Shown here one piece after another: positions 45,083 through 53,135 of a stretch of 64,000 nucleotides of DNA. The first letter of the stretch is position 1; each line of letters starts with the position of its first letter. The stretch covers positions 3,348,001 through 3,412,000 of the forward strand of contig NZ_CP138332.1 in NCBI RefSeq assembly GCF_033955345.1, read 5' to 3'. This DNA is from Sphingobacterium bambusae (GTDB lineage Bacteria > Bacteroidota > Bacteroidia > Sphingobacteriales > Sphingobacteriaceae). The translations under genes were made by a program, and so were the position numbers. The notes below the pieces were generated by a model, which saw nothing but the letters and a program-made list of their open reading frames with translations, was not told the DNA's origin and did not search any database.

Positions 45083-46312
45083 TTATTGTTGTATCTGTCC
45101 TATACCGCCTACAAATGTAGCATTTACCTGTGCTCCCTTACGAATAGTCGCATTGGTTATGTCTATTTCATAAATGTTTAGCACATTGTTTACCGTTGCT
45201 GCTGCATAGGCTTTGCCATTTTTGTGGAAGGCGGCAAAGCTACGTCCTCCGTCGCCAGTGAATGTTGGCGATCCTGTAACAGGAGTAATGGTTTTGGCCG
45301 CTAGATCGACAATGGCGAATTTCAGATTTTTATCATCCCATTGATTAGCCTGTGTTCCGCTGCCTACCGAAGCGAATAGTTTGTTGTTGCCCACATAAAT
45401 GGCGTGGACAATACGTCCTCCACCGGCAACTTCAGCCGTTTGGAAAATATAGTTTTTGTCAAATTCCGTTGCGCCAGAAGCGATTTTTAATATCGCAGGT
45501 GCTTTGGTGCTCTTTGAATAACCGAAACCGGAATGCGAGATAGTATATACATCGCCAGATTCTGTCGCGAAAACCCCTGAGCGGGTGCCAAATGCGCCGG
45601 CAGGACCTGTACGATCATCTTCGATTACTTTCTCTAGCTTAAAGTCAGGGTAGCTGTACACTGCCACGTAGGTTTTGTCCGTTTTATTGGTTTTCCAGCC
45701 TTGGGAGTCCCAAGGTAAGATGGTTTGGAACGCTTTGTTTCCGCGAATCGCGATACCAGTGTGCAATAGCCACTGGTCATCAATAGGGAAGGTCGTTTTG
45801 CTGACAGGGACTTTTACGGTGCGACTGATGGCGTTGGAGGCTACATCAATGGTCATAAAAGTGAATTCAGGACCATCCTTAGGATCTGCAGGAAGCGTAA
45901 CAGCGAGCATGCTTTTGCCCGTCCCGTCGACATCTCTAGTATCTACAGGCCTTGCTTGCAAGTTCAGTCCTGTTTTAACGGCAACTTGATTGTTTGCGTC
46001 AACATAATATGAATTTACGTCATTTATCCCCAGACCTCCAATAGCTTGGAAGTGATTCCCGATATTATCGTAATCGCGGTATCCCTCCTGTAGAAAGCCA
46101 TTGTTTACCAAGGTTATGGTGCCGCTCATCAAGTCGTTTGTCGTTGCCACGTAGTTGGTTGTTCCATCAGGCGTGCTAACCCCAAGGCCTAGCGTGTAAA
46201 CTCCAGCTTGGGTGGGTGTAGGGTCATCGCTACAGGATACCAGTGCGATTGCTAGTGCAGTGTATATTCCGTTGCGGAATAATGATTTAAGTTTTAATGT
46301 ATGTGATGCCAT
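45083..46312 (-). CDS. DUF4374 family lipoprotein, siderophore-uptake associated
   Basis: A 409-aa product with lipobox ALVSC near residue 27, then SDDPTPT. The mature part is a repetitive beta-rich fold likely to be a propeller (DKTYVAVYSYPDFKLEKVIE, AGAFGTRSGVFATESGDVYT, GGRSFAAFHKNGKAYAAATV). DUF4374 proteins are repeatedly found next to TonB receptors and PepSY proteins in Bacteroidota, fitting a surface accessory for iron-chelate capture. It lies 18 bp after the receptor gene in the same operon. Confidence 0.88.
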   Translation of the reverse strand: MASHTLKLKSLFRNGIYTALAIALVSCSDDPTPTQAGVYTLGLGVSTPDGTTNYVATTNDLMSGTITLVNNGFLQEGYRDYDNIGNHFQAIGGLGINDVNSYYVDANNQVAVKTGLNLQARPVDTRDVDGTGKSMLAVTLPADPKDGPEFTFMTIDVASNAISRTVKVPVSKTTFPIDDQWLLHTGIAIRGNKAFQTILPWDSQGWKTNKTDKTYVAVYSYPDFKLEKVIEDDRTGPAGAFGTRSGVFATESGDVYTISHSGFGYSKSTKAPAILKIASGATEFDKNYIFQTAEVAGGGRIVHAIYVGNNKLFASVGSGTQANQWDDKNLKFAIVDLAAKTITPVTGSPTFTGDGGRSFAAFHKNGKAYAAATVNNVLNIYEIDITNATIRKGAQVNATFVGGIGQIQQ

Positions 46313-46330
46313 ATTTTTAAATGGATAAAA

Positions 46331-48544
46331 TTATTGGGTTATGAAATAGCGAAGTTTAAGAAAGAAAGAACGTCCCGGTTTCTGTAGCTTGAAATTGTCG
46401 AACAATTGGCTGTCGGCGATATTTCTGCATTCCAGTGCAATGATGTATTTGCCACCATGAAGCGAATAGTCTGCAAAGATGTCATGAGCCAGCTGTCTTG
46501 GAATGACGTCTTGGTTATTGGCACCCAGATGATTGGGAGTTAAATAATATTTCTCGACGTAGCTGAGGTTATAGGTTAGGCTAAGCGCATTTTCTTTGTT
46601 ACTTGTTGGATGAAATCTTCCGCCCAGGTTAAAGTTGCCAAATAGATAGGGCATGTTGGGGATGCGGTAGCCATAGTTAAAGTTTGGCCTAGTTTCGGTG
46701 CCGGTTAAGTTTTCAATGGTGAGAAATTCCGTACGATCAATAATCTGTTGGTAGTTGGCATTGACACCTGCAAAAAGACTATTTTTCCAGCTATAACGAA
46801 TCTCGGCGTCGCCACCGGTCGTTCTTACGTTTCCTACATTTATATTTTGTCGATCAACGGGCTGTGATTGCAGTTGATTTTGCCGAATATAGTCTTTCGC
46901 ATTGCGTAAGATAAAATTTCCCTCTAAAGATAATTGATGCACATTGTTTAACGATAGGCTATATAATGCGCCTAGATTGAAGTTATTGCTTTTTTCGGGG
47001 CGTAGATTCGAGTTGCGGCCTATAAAAAGACCGTCGCCCAGTATTTCCACTGCCTCGGGAAGTCGGTACGTATGTTCGTAGGATGTTTTGGCCTGTAGAT
47101 TGGGCAAAATAAAATAGGCTGCGGCTGCACCGTATCCCGTGTGGGTACGGTCAAGGGAGGTCGTGGCATATTCGGGAATCGTATTGGTTGATACATTCTC
47201 GAAAGATTCGGCGTGCATGTCATATAGTTTGGCGAATGCCGTAGCCGTAAAACGGTTGTAGGTCGCTTGCCAAGCTAAACCTAGTGTCTGCTTTTGCAAA
47301 CGCTGCGGCAGCGCAAAGGTAGGGTTGTTTGGATCTTCCACATCGCTTGACTTCCGGCGGAAATCTGTCAACACGTAGTTCAGCGATATCCCTTGATTAT
47401 TGTTCAGGGTATAGGAGAGATTGGCCGAAACCAATGCTTCTTTATCACGGTTGTGTAGCTGCGATCGCATAAATTCTGACCCGGTATTGGTAGGTACGGT
47501 CTCTTGCAACCAGTTGAATTGTAGGCTTGTTGTGTCGACAAAATGATTGTTCGTAATGTTGTAAGCACTATAGGCGGATAAATCAAGCCCTTCAATAAAA
47601 AGATCGGTCTTTTTATACTTTAATGTAGGGATGAGGGAGTTGCTGTTGGATGTACGGGCTCCGAAAACCTGATCCATGGTGACACCGGTTTGGATGCCTT
47701 TGTTGTTTCCGGCCACTATGGCGCCAATCAGGAGATGGTCTGCATAGCTTTTGTTGGTGACACCAAGGTCTACCTGTGCAGCAATGGATTGGTAGCTATC
47801 GTGAAAACGTTCTACTTCTTGCAAAGGTAGGCGGGTGCCGCTACTTCCGTTACCGGCGCTCCAATCGATAGGTTCAACACGCACTTTATAGTTATTGTCC
47901 GAGTAGTTGTAAAAGGCATTTGTGCGCACGGTAAAGCCTGTTTTGGCGTTGGTATAGGCGCCATTGACGCTGGCTTTGTGGGTGTTGAACGAGCCAAAGC
48001 CATAGGATACATCGAAGTAATTGGCATTGCTGCGGGTAACGATATTGACGGCACCACCAAGGGCATCACCGCCAAGGCTGATGGGCAGCACGCCTTTGTA
48101 TACTTCCACACGCTCGGCCATGGTAGCGGGGAAATTGTTCAGGGTCAGCGAAGATCCGAAGTTGTCCATCGGCAGGCCGTCGATAAAGAATTTTACCTGT
48201 CGGCCGGTGAATCCATTTAAAGAGAAGTTGAAATTGGAGCCCAGCCCGCCATCTTCGCGAACGCGCACACCGGTGGAGCGGTTAAGCACTTGGTTGAGAT
48301 CCACCGAGCTGTTGTACAGCTGCTTGGCATCGATCACATTAACGCTGAATGCCTGTTCTTTGATCTTCCTGTTAGCTGATTTTCCCGAAACATCCACCTG
48401 CTCCAAATGAAATCGTTTTGCGGTATCCACCTGAAGGGTATCTTTCGTTACTTGCGCCACAGCGTTCATGGGCATAAACATGGAAATAGCCGATAGGGTC
48501 ACCAAGCTACATCCGCTAATCCAGTTTTTTGAGATCTTCCCCAC
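46331..48544 (-). CDS. TonB-dependent outer-membrane receptor (siderophore type)
   Basis: A 737-aa receptor with a signal peptide (cleavage near AVAQ). The plug domain (about 50-170) shows KEQAFSVNVIDAKQLYNSSV, LNRSTGVRVREDGGLGSNFN and GGDALGGAVNIVTRS. A 22-strand barrel follows and ends in an aromatic FFLKLRYFITQ. It lacks the carboxypeptidase-regulatory domain of SusC proteins, which points to iron-chelate or vitamin uptake. The two downstream genes point to a siderophore. No ferric-uptake box could be called with confidence. Confidence 0.93.
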   Translation of the reverse strand: MGKISKNWISGCSLVTLSAISMFMPMNAVAQVTKDTLQVDTAKRFHLEQVDVSGKSANRKIKEQAFSVNVIDAKQLYNSSVDLNQVLNRSTGVRVREDGGLGSNFNFSLNGFTGRQVKFFIDGLPMDNFGSSLTLNNFPATMAERVEVYKGVLPISLGGDALGGAVNIVTRSNANYFDVSYGFGSFNTHKASVNGAYTNAKTGFTVRTNAFYNYSDNNYKVRVEPIDWSAGNGSSGTRLPLQEVERFHDSYQSIAAQVDLGVTNKSYADHLLIGAIVAGNNKGIQTGVTMDQVFGARTSNSNSLIPTLKYKKTDLFIEGLDLSAYSAYNITNNHFVDTTSLQFNWLQETVPTNTGSEFMRSQLHNRDKEALVSANLSYTLNNNQGISLNYVLTDFRRKSSDVEDPNNPTFALPQRLQKQTLGLAWQATYNRFTATAFAKLYDMHAESFENVSTNTIPEYATTSLDRTHTGYGAAAAYFILPNLQAKTSYEHTYRLPEAVEILGDGLFIGRNSNLRPEKSNNFNLGALYSLSLNNVHQLSLEGNFILRNAKDYIRQNQLQSQPVDRQNINVGNVRTTGGDAEIRYSWKNSLFAGVNANYQQIIDRTEFLTIENLTGTETRPNFNYGYRIPNMPYLFGNFNLGGRFHPTSNKENALSLTYNLSYVEKYYLTPNHLGANNQDVIPRQLAHDIFADYSLHGGKYIIALECRNIADSQLFDNFKLQKPGRSFFLKLRYFITQ

Positions 48545-48712
48545 TTTGTTTAATTAGACTCTTTATAAATTGGCTGCAATTATAGAGAAAATATTGGATT
48601 ATTCAAAATGCGAAAATCAATGGCAAAAGCGGAAACTATCGCCTCAAGCTAGGCGGGACCTTGCTGCAGGCCTATCGAAAAATTTAGTCATGATCTTTCC
48701 GTAAATTCATTT

Positions 48713-48720
48713 TACATTTG
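48713..48720 (+). promoter_or_regulatory. -7 element of the Crp/Fnr regulator gene
   Basis: TACATTTG matches TAnnTTTG, 25 nt before the ATG at 48746. No TTG at matched distance. Confidence 0.45.
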
Positions 48721-48745
48721 GAGGACGATCATTTGAAGGAAAGAC

Positions 48746-49315
48746 ATGTTTCAGGAACTATTTTCGCATATTGAAGAGAAGGTGACACTGACGGAAGCAG
48801 ATAGACTGCTGATAGCGCAATATTTTGTGGTAAAAAGATTGCGACGCCGGCAGTATGCGCTACAAGAAGGCGATGTATGTAACAACTTGACTTTCGTGGC
48901 ACGGGGTCTTTTGAAGTCTTTCAAAGTTGACGAGAAAGGAAACGAACGTATTTCGCTGTTAGCTTGGGAAGGTTGGTGGATATCCGATTTTAATAGTTTT
49001 ATACATCAGGAAGCCGCTGTGTTGAATATTGATGCCGTAGAAGATTCCGAATTGCTCTTGATCAGCAGGGACAATTATGAACGATTGTTGCAAAATGTTC
49101 CCGTCATGGAGCGTTACTTCCGGATTCTGTATCAGAATAGTCTGGTGACTAAAGACAAAAGATTGATCAGCTCGAACGGCGACTCGGCGGAGCTGCGGTA
49201 TATGAAATTGGCAGAATCGATGCCGGAGATCCTGCAGCGTGTGCCACAACACTTGATTGCGTCTTACCTTGGTCTTGCTCCCGAGACGATCAGTCGCATA
49301 AAAAAGAAACAATAA
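48746..49315 (+). CDS. Crp/Fnr family transcriptional regulator
   Basis: A 189-aa protein. The cyclic-nucleotide-binding-like beta-barrel (about 20-125) contains YALQEGDVCNNLTFVARGLL. The C-terminal HTH is short, and its recognition helix PETISRIKK carries Glu180, Ser183 and Arg184, the ExxSR pattern that in FNR proteins reads TTGAT half-sites. The four Fe-S cysteines of oxygen-sensing FNR are absent (only one Cys in the N-terminal half), and cAMP-binding residues are not obvious, so the signal is unknown. A perfect FNR-type box lies just downstream, before the SDR gene. Confidence 0.92.
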   Translation: MFQELFSHIEEKVTLTEADRLLIAQYFVVKRLRRRQYALQEGDVCNNLTFVARGLLKSFKVDEKGNERISLLAWEGWWISDFNSFIHQEAAVLNIDAVEDSELLLISRDNYERLLQNVPVMERYFRILYQNSLVTKDKRLISSNGDSAELRYMKLAESMPEILQRVPQHLIASYLGLAPETISRIKKKQ

Positions 49316-49326
49316 CAGCTTTAATT

Positions 49327-49344
49327 CCTTGATCTAGATCAAGG
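49327..49344. promoter_or_regulatory. perfect FNR-type operator
   Basis: CCTTGATCTAGATCAAGG is an 18-bp perfect palindrome containing TTGAT-N4-ATCAA, the exact FNR consensus. Its centre is about 64 bp upstream of the start predicted from the TAGCTTTG at 49388-49395, near the class I activator position (-61.5). Confidence 0.75.
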
Positions 49345-49387
49345 TTATTTCATGCGTTGGATCAATGGATTGTGGCTTTATTCCGAC

Positions 49388-49395
49388 TAGCTTTG
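49388..49395 (+). promoter_or_regulatory. -7 element of the PRISE-like reductase gene
   Basis: TAGCTTTG matches TAnnTTTG; the ATG is 22 nt downstream. A well-placed -33 TTG is missing, as expected if an activator at the upstream palindrome is needed. A GGAGGG sequence before the ATG (49409-49414) is a rare Shine-Dalgarno-like site in this window. Confidence 0.55.
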
Positions 49396-49417
49396 TTGCT
49401 GTAAAATAGGAGGGAAT

Positions 49418-50485
49418 ATGAAACAAATCGCATTAGTCGTTGGAGCGACCGGTATCACCGGGAGCAACCTCGCAGAGGAGTTATTGGCACAGCATTGGGA
49501 TACTTATGGTCTGGCCAGAAATCCGGCATCGCTGCCCAAAGGGGTTAGAGCAGTCCGCGCCGATCTGTTTGACGTTGATCAACTACGCCAAGCCTTACAA
49601 GAAGTATATCCTACACACGTTTTTATCAACACCTGGGTGCGCCGTGATACGGAAGCGGAAAACGTTCGAGACAATGCTTCCATGCTAAGGAATCTTTTTG
49701 ATGTGCTGGCCGAGAAGCATAGTGTTGAACATGTGGCTTTGGTGACCGGATTGAAGCATTACCTTGGACCTTTTGAGGCTTATGTCAAAGAAGGGGCGCT
49801 GCCCGAAACGCCTTTGCGCGAAGAGCAGCCCCGGCTTGATCTCCCGAATTTCTACTATGCGCAGGAAGATGAGGTGTATGCCGCCGCCAAACGTGATGGC
49901 TTTAGCTGGAGCGTACACCGACCGCATACCGTAATTGGTAGGGCGGTAGGCAACCTAATGAACTTGGGAACCACCTTGGCCGTATATGCTAGCATCTGCA
50001 GGCAGACTGGGCGTAAATTTATTTGGCCGGGGTCGGAAGCGCAATGGAACGGCTTGTCTGATGTGACCGATGCATCGATTTTGGCTAAACAGCTCATTTG
50101 GGCCAGCACAACCCCGGAGGCGAAGAATAGCGCCTACAATATTGTTAATGGCGATGTGTTTCGCTGGAAATGGCTGTGGCCGAGAATTGCAGCATGGTTT
50201 GGTGTAGCCTATGAGGGTTATTCGGGTGCTATTCGGCCACTGAAAGTAGAAATGCAACATGACCATGAAACATGGCGTAAGATCGCCTCAGAGCACGGTT
50301 TATCGAGTGAAAAACTCGATGCGCTAGCTTCTCCATGGCACACGGATCTGGACCTAGGTCGCCCGATTGAGGTGATGACGGACATGAAAAATAGCCGGAT
50401 AAAGGGCTTTTCGGAATTCCAATCTACTGAGGACTCTTTCCTGAACCTTTTTGAACGATTACGCGAGGAAAAGATTATTCCTTAA
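49418..50485 (+). CDS. PRISE-like SDR reductase (iridoid synthase/progesterone 5-beta-reductase type)
   Basis: A 355-aa extended SDR. Cofactor motif VVGATGITGSNL (GxxGxxG); GLARNP; then LVTGLKHYLGPF and NFYYAQEDEV, where the Tyr of the family active site sits. The last third carries the typical VYASICRQTGRKFIWPGSEA and YNIVNGDVFRWKWLWPRIAA. In plants PRISE enzymes reduce activated enones with NADPH; bacterial members are mostly uncharacterised. It is transcribed after a perfect FNR-type box and next to the Crp/Fnr gene. Confidence 0.88.
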   Translation: MKQIALVVGATGITGSNLAEELLAQHWDTYGLARNPASLPKGVRAVRADLFDVDQLRQALQEVYPTHVFINTWVRRDTEAENVRDNASMLRNLFDVLAEKHSVEHVALVTGLKHYLGPFEAYVKEGALPETPLREEQPRLDLPNFYYAQEDEVYAAAKRDGFSWSVHRPHTVIGRAVGNLMNLGTTLAVYASICRQTGRKFIWPGSEAQWNGLSDVTDASILAKQLIWASTTPEAKNSAYNIVNGDVFRWKWLWPRIAAWFGVAYEGYSGAIRPLKVEMQHDHETWRKIASEHGLSSEKLDALASPWHTDLDLGRPIEVMTDMKNSRIKGFSEFQSTEDSFLNLFERLREEKIIP

Positions 50486-50565
50486 TAGGGTTTTTATGGC
50501 TTGTCAGCCGATGGAAGGTAATAATTGCGGCCTTCTGTTGATTGATATATAGGGTTATTATTTTT

Positions 50566-50597
50566 ATCAAACTTTCAGTATGTTTTGAAAGTTTGAT
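50566..50597. promoter_or_regulatory. perfect 12-bp palindrome over the gbsR-type promoter
   Basis: ATCAAACTTTCA (50566-50577) and its exact complement TGAAAGTTTGAT (50586-50597) are separated by 8 bp. The right arm contains the -33 TTTG of the downstream promoter, so a bound repressor would block polymerase. Confidence 0.78.
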
Positions 50598-50614
50598 TTT
50601 TTGTTGTATGTTTG
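50584..50614 (+). promoter_or_regulatory. consensus promoter of the GbsR/MarR operon
   Basis: TTTG (50584-50587), 19 bp, then TATGTTTG (50607-50614): full match to the Bacteroidota consensus. The ATG at 50619 is 4 nt beyond the -7 element, predicting a leaderless transcript. Confidence 0.8.
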
Positions 50615-50618
50615 TTGT

Positions 50619-51125
50619 ATGGAACTAGCAGATGCAAAAAAGAAATTTATAGAGACATGGGGTAAGTTGGGGTCGGAGTGGGGCGTCAACCGTACGATGG
50701 CACAAGTGCATGCGCTACTTTTAATTTCTCCGGAAGCACTGACGACGGAAGAGGTTATGGAAACCTTAAGTATTTCCAGAGGGAATGCCAATATGACTTT
50801 GCGCGATTTAATCGGTTGGGGACTGATTGAAAAGCAACATAAGGCAGGCGAGCGAAAAGAGTATTTTTATGCGGATAAGAATACTTGGAATATTGCCCGC
50901 CAAGTAGCCAAGGAGCGGAGAAAGAGAGAGCTGGATCCGGTATTGCGGGTCTTGGATGAGTTGAAAAAAGTGGAAGGAGATATGAACGATCCGGATTATA
51001 AAACATTCCATAAGTCGATCACCGATATCAATAAATTGGCGAGCAATGTGGATAAAACATTGGATACCATGTTTAAGGCAGAGGAGAATTGGTTTTGGGG
51101 ATCAATTTTTAAAATATTCAAATAG
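50619..51125 (+). CDS. GbsR/MarR family transcriptional regulator
   Basis: A 168-aa protein from ATG 50619; a TTG at 50601 overlaps the promoter. A winged helix is clear in MAQVHALLLISPEALTTEEV and METLSISRGNANMTLRDLIG, and a C-terminal helical dimerisation arm follows (ERRKRELDPVLRVLDELKKV). GbsR-type regulators respond to small molecules in other bacteria. The operator-like palindrome in its own promoter points to negative autoregulation of the three-gene operon with the DCC-type and TIGR01777-type proteins. Confidence 0.9.
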   Translation: MELADAKKKFIETWGKLGSEWGVNRTMAQVHALLLISPEALTTEEVMETLSISRGNANMTLRDLIGWGLIEKQHKAGERKEYFYADKNTWNIARQVAKERRKRELDPVLRVLDELKKVEGDMNDPDYKTFHKSITDINKLASNVDKTLDTMFKAEENWFWGSIFKIFK

Positions 51126-51193
51126 AATATTCTTTTTTGCTCTCAATGTTTCATTATTTTCTGAAAATACAATAAGTATAAATATATATTGTT

Positions 51194-52021
51194 ATGAAAA
51201 CACTTAAAAATCACCTTATCCTTTTCGATGCCGAGTGTCCGATGTGCCGGCTGTATACACAGGCATTTGTAGGGACTGGGATGCTGGATAAAGAAGGGCG
51301 AAGCGCCTATCAAGATCTTCCGGCGGCAGCTTGCCCGATGCTGGATAGACAACGAGCGGTAAACGAGATTGCGCTCGTGAATCAGGAAACGGGAGAAGTG
51401 ACCTACGGCATAGGCAGTCTGTTTAAAATTATAGGTAGCTCGTTTCCTTTGCTCAGACCGTTGTTTTTGTTTCGACCATTTATTTGGCTTATGAGCAAGC
51501 TTTATGGATTTATTTCTTTCAATAGAAGGGTGATTATTCCAGCGTCCGCTACAACGCATGAATTTGAACTGCAACCTACCTTTAAGCTCCACTACCGGCT
51601 GGCTTACCTGCTTTTCACATGGCTGCTTACATCGTTTATCCTGTCCGCTTATGCGCCCTTGATGCAGGAACTACTGCCCCAAGGAGCGGCCTATCGGGAA
51701 TATCTCATCTGTGGCGGACAGCTATTTTTTCAAGGTGTCTTTATTAGTTTCATACGGCCTGATAAGCGCTGGGATTATCTAGGCAATATGATGACAATTT
51801 CATTTGCCGGTGCACTGTTATTGTTACCAGCTATGCTTTTGGCAAATTGGCTACACCTTCATCCGTTGTTTTATGTGGCTTGGTTTATGGGTGTTGCGGG
51901 CCTCATGTTGTTGGAACATATTCGTAGAAGTAGATTGCTGAACCTCGGATGGGTATTGACGAGCACTTGGGTGCTGTATCGTATACTGGTTCTTTTATTC
52001 ATTCTTTTACTATTCAACTAG
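51194..52021 (+). CDS. DCC1-like thiol-disulfide oxidoreductase fused to membrane domain
   Basis: A 275-aa protein. Residues 7-120 are a DCC1-like (YuxK) domain with the motif LFDAECPMCR (Cys15-x2-Cys18). The C-terminal half has four to five hydrophobic segments (for example LAYLLFTWLLTSFILSAYA and MTISFAGALLLLPAMLLANW). The membrane part has no recognised family. Second gene of the operon, 68 bp after the regulator and 1 bp before the next gene. Confidence 0.85.
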   Translation: MKTLKNHLILFDAECPMCRLYTQAFVGTGMLDKEGRSAYQDLPAAACPMLDRQRAVNEIALVNQETGEVTYGIGSLFKIIGSSFPLLRPLFLFRPFIWLMSKLYGFISFNRRVIIPASATTHEFELQPTFKLHYRLAYLLFTWLLTSFILSAYAPLMQELLPQGAAYREYLICGGQLFFQGVFISFIRPDKRWDYLGNMMTISFAGALLLLPAMLLANWLHLHPLFYVAWFMGVAGLMLLEHIRRSRLLNLGWVLTSTWVLYRILVLLFILLLFN

Positions 52022-52022
52022 C

Positions 52023-52949
52023 ATGGAGTACAACAAGATCGTATTAGCCGGAGGTAATGGTTACCTCGGCGGTGTGTTGGCCAATTACTATAGCTCGCGG
52101 GCCAAGGAAGTCGTTATTCTGGCGAGGAAAGACAAAGCCCCTAATGGAAATATAAAAACTGTACTTTGGGATGGCTGTACTGCAGGTGCATGGGAGGGAC
52201 AGTTGAACGGAGCTGATCTATTGATTAATTTGTGTGGCAAAAATGTAAACTGCAGCTATACGGAAAGCAATAAAGCTAAAATTATACGTTCGAGAGTAAT
52301 CCCTACAGCGCTTTTGGGAGAGGCGGTCGCCAAACTGGAGAACCCACCAAAATTGTGGATCAACGTGACTTCGGCAACGATTTACCGGCATGCCGAAGAT
52401 CGTTCGCAGGACGAGGAAAATGGAGAAATAGGGCAGGGTTTCTCCGTAGATGTATGTCGCCGCTGGGAGGAGGTTTTCTTTGAAACCGACACGCCGCACA
52501 CGCGAAAGATTGCTTTGCGCATGGGCATCGTGCTAGGGCATAGCGGTGGAGCTTTCCCGAGACTGCTCAATTTAGCGAGATGCGGATTGGGAGGAAAGCA
52601 AGGCAACGGTCAGCAATATGTTTCTTGGATACACGAACAGGATGCTGCAGCATGTACAGAATGGCTGATGAAGCAAGAGCAGATGGAGGGACCTATCAAT
52701 GCTGTCGCACCAGAACCGGTAAAGAATGTGCAATTCATGGATATGCTGCGGCGTGCTTACCAAATTCCATTTGGGCTGCCTTCACCTGCATGGCTGCTCG
52801 AAATTGGGGCGAAGCTTATTGGCACTGAAACGGAGCTGATTTTGAAAAGTAGATGGGTGATGCCCAAAAGACTCATGGATGGGGGTTATCCTTTCCTCTA
52901 TTCGCAAACAGCGCATGCGCTGCAGGATTTACGAAACATCAAGAATTGA
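52023..52949 (+). CDS. TIGR01777 family epimerase-like oxidoreductase (YfcH type)
   Basis: A 308-aa extended SDR. GxxGxxG site AGGNGYLGG (residues 9-17), then LINLCGKNVNCSYTESNKAK and ALRMGIVLGHSGGAFPRLLN, and a C-terminal DUF1731 region (VMPKRLMDGGYPFLYSQTAH). These proteins (YfcH, SulA-like) have no settled reaction. Translation is coupled to the DCC-type gene by a 1-bp gap. Confidence 0.9.
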   Translation: MEYNKIVLAGGNGYLGGVLANYYSSRAKEVVILARKDKAPNGNIKTVLWDGCTAGAWEGQLNGADLLINLCGKNVNCSYTESNKAKIIRSRVIPTALLGEAVAKLENPPKLWINVTSATIYRHAEDRSQDEENGEIGQGFSVDVCRRWEEVFFETDTPHTRKIALRMGIVLGHSGGAFPRLLNLARCGLGGKQGNGQQYVSWIHEQDAAACTEWLMKQEQMEGPINAVAPEPVKNVQFMDMLRRAYQIPFGLPSPAWLLEIGAKLIGTETELILKSRWVMPKRLMDGGYPFLYSQTAHALQDLRNIKN

Positions 52950-53079
52950 TTGGTTTTTGCTCGCCTTATTGGGCTGTTTTGCGGTATAAAGGTAGCATAT
53001 GGCAGCATGACTTTGAGGAGCATTTGACGGTATAAATGAACCCGTAAATATGTGACCGTTGATAATATTAAATGAAAAT

Positions 53080-53121
53080 CCAGCGCAGCCGCCCGATAAT
53101 CAAGTAGAGCGGTTGCACTGG
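53080..53121 (-). terminator. probable terminator of the susC-susD-M14 operon
   Basis: CCAGCGCAGCCGC (53080-53092) pairs with GCGGTTGCACTGG (53109-53121) with one mismatch and one G-U. On the minus strand GATTTTCATTT follows, a weak T-tract. It lies between two convergent operons. Confidence 0.5.
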
Positions 53122-53135
53122 GAAATAGAAATTGG

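Noticed and set aside
49327..49344. FNR box interpreted as a terminator of the Crp/Fnr gene
   Set aside because: There is no loop and no T-run; a gap-free palindrome with the exact FNR consensus fits a protein-binding site better.
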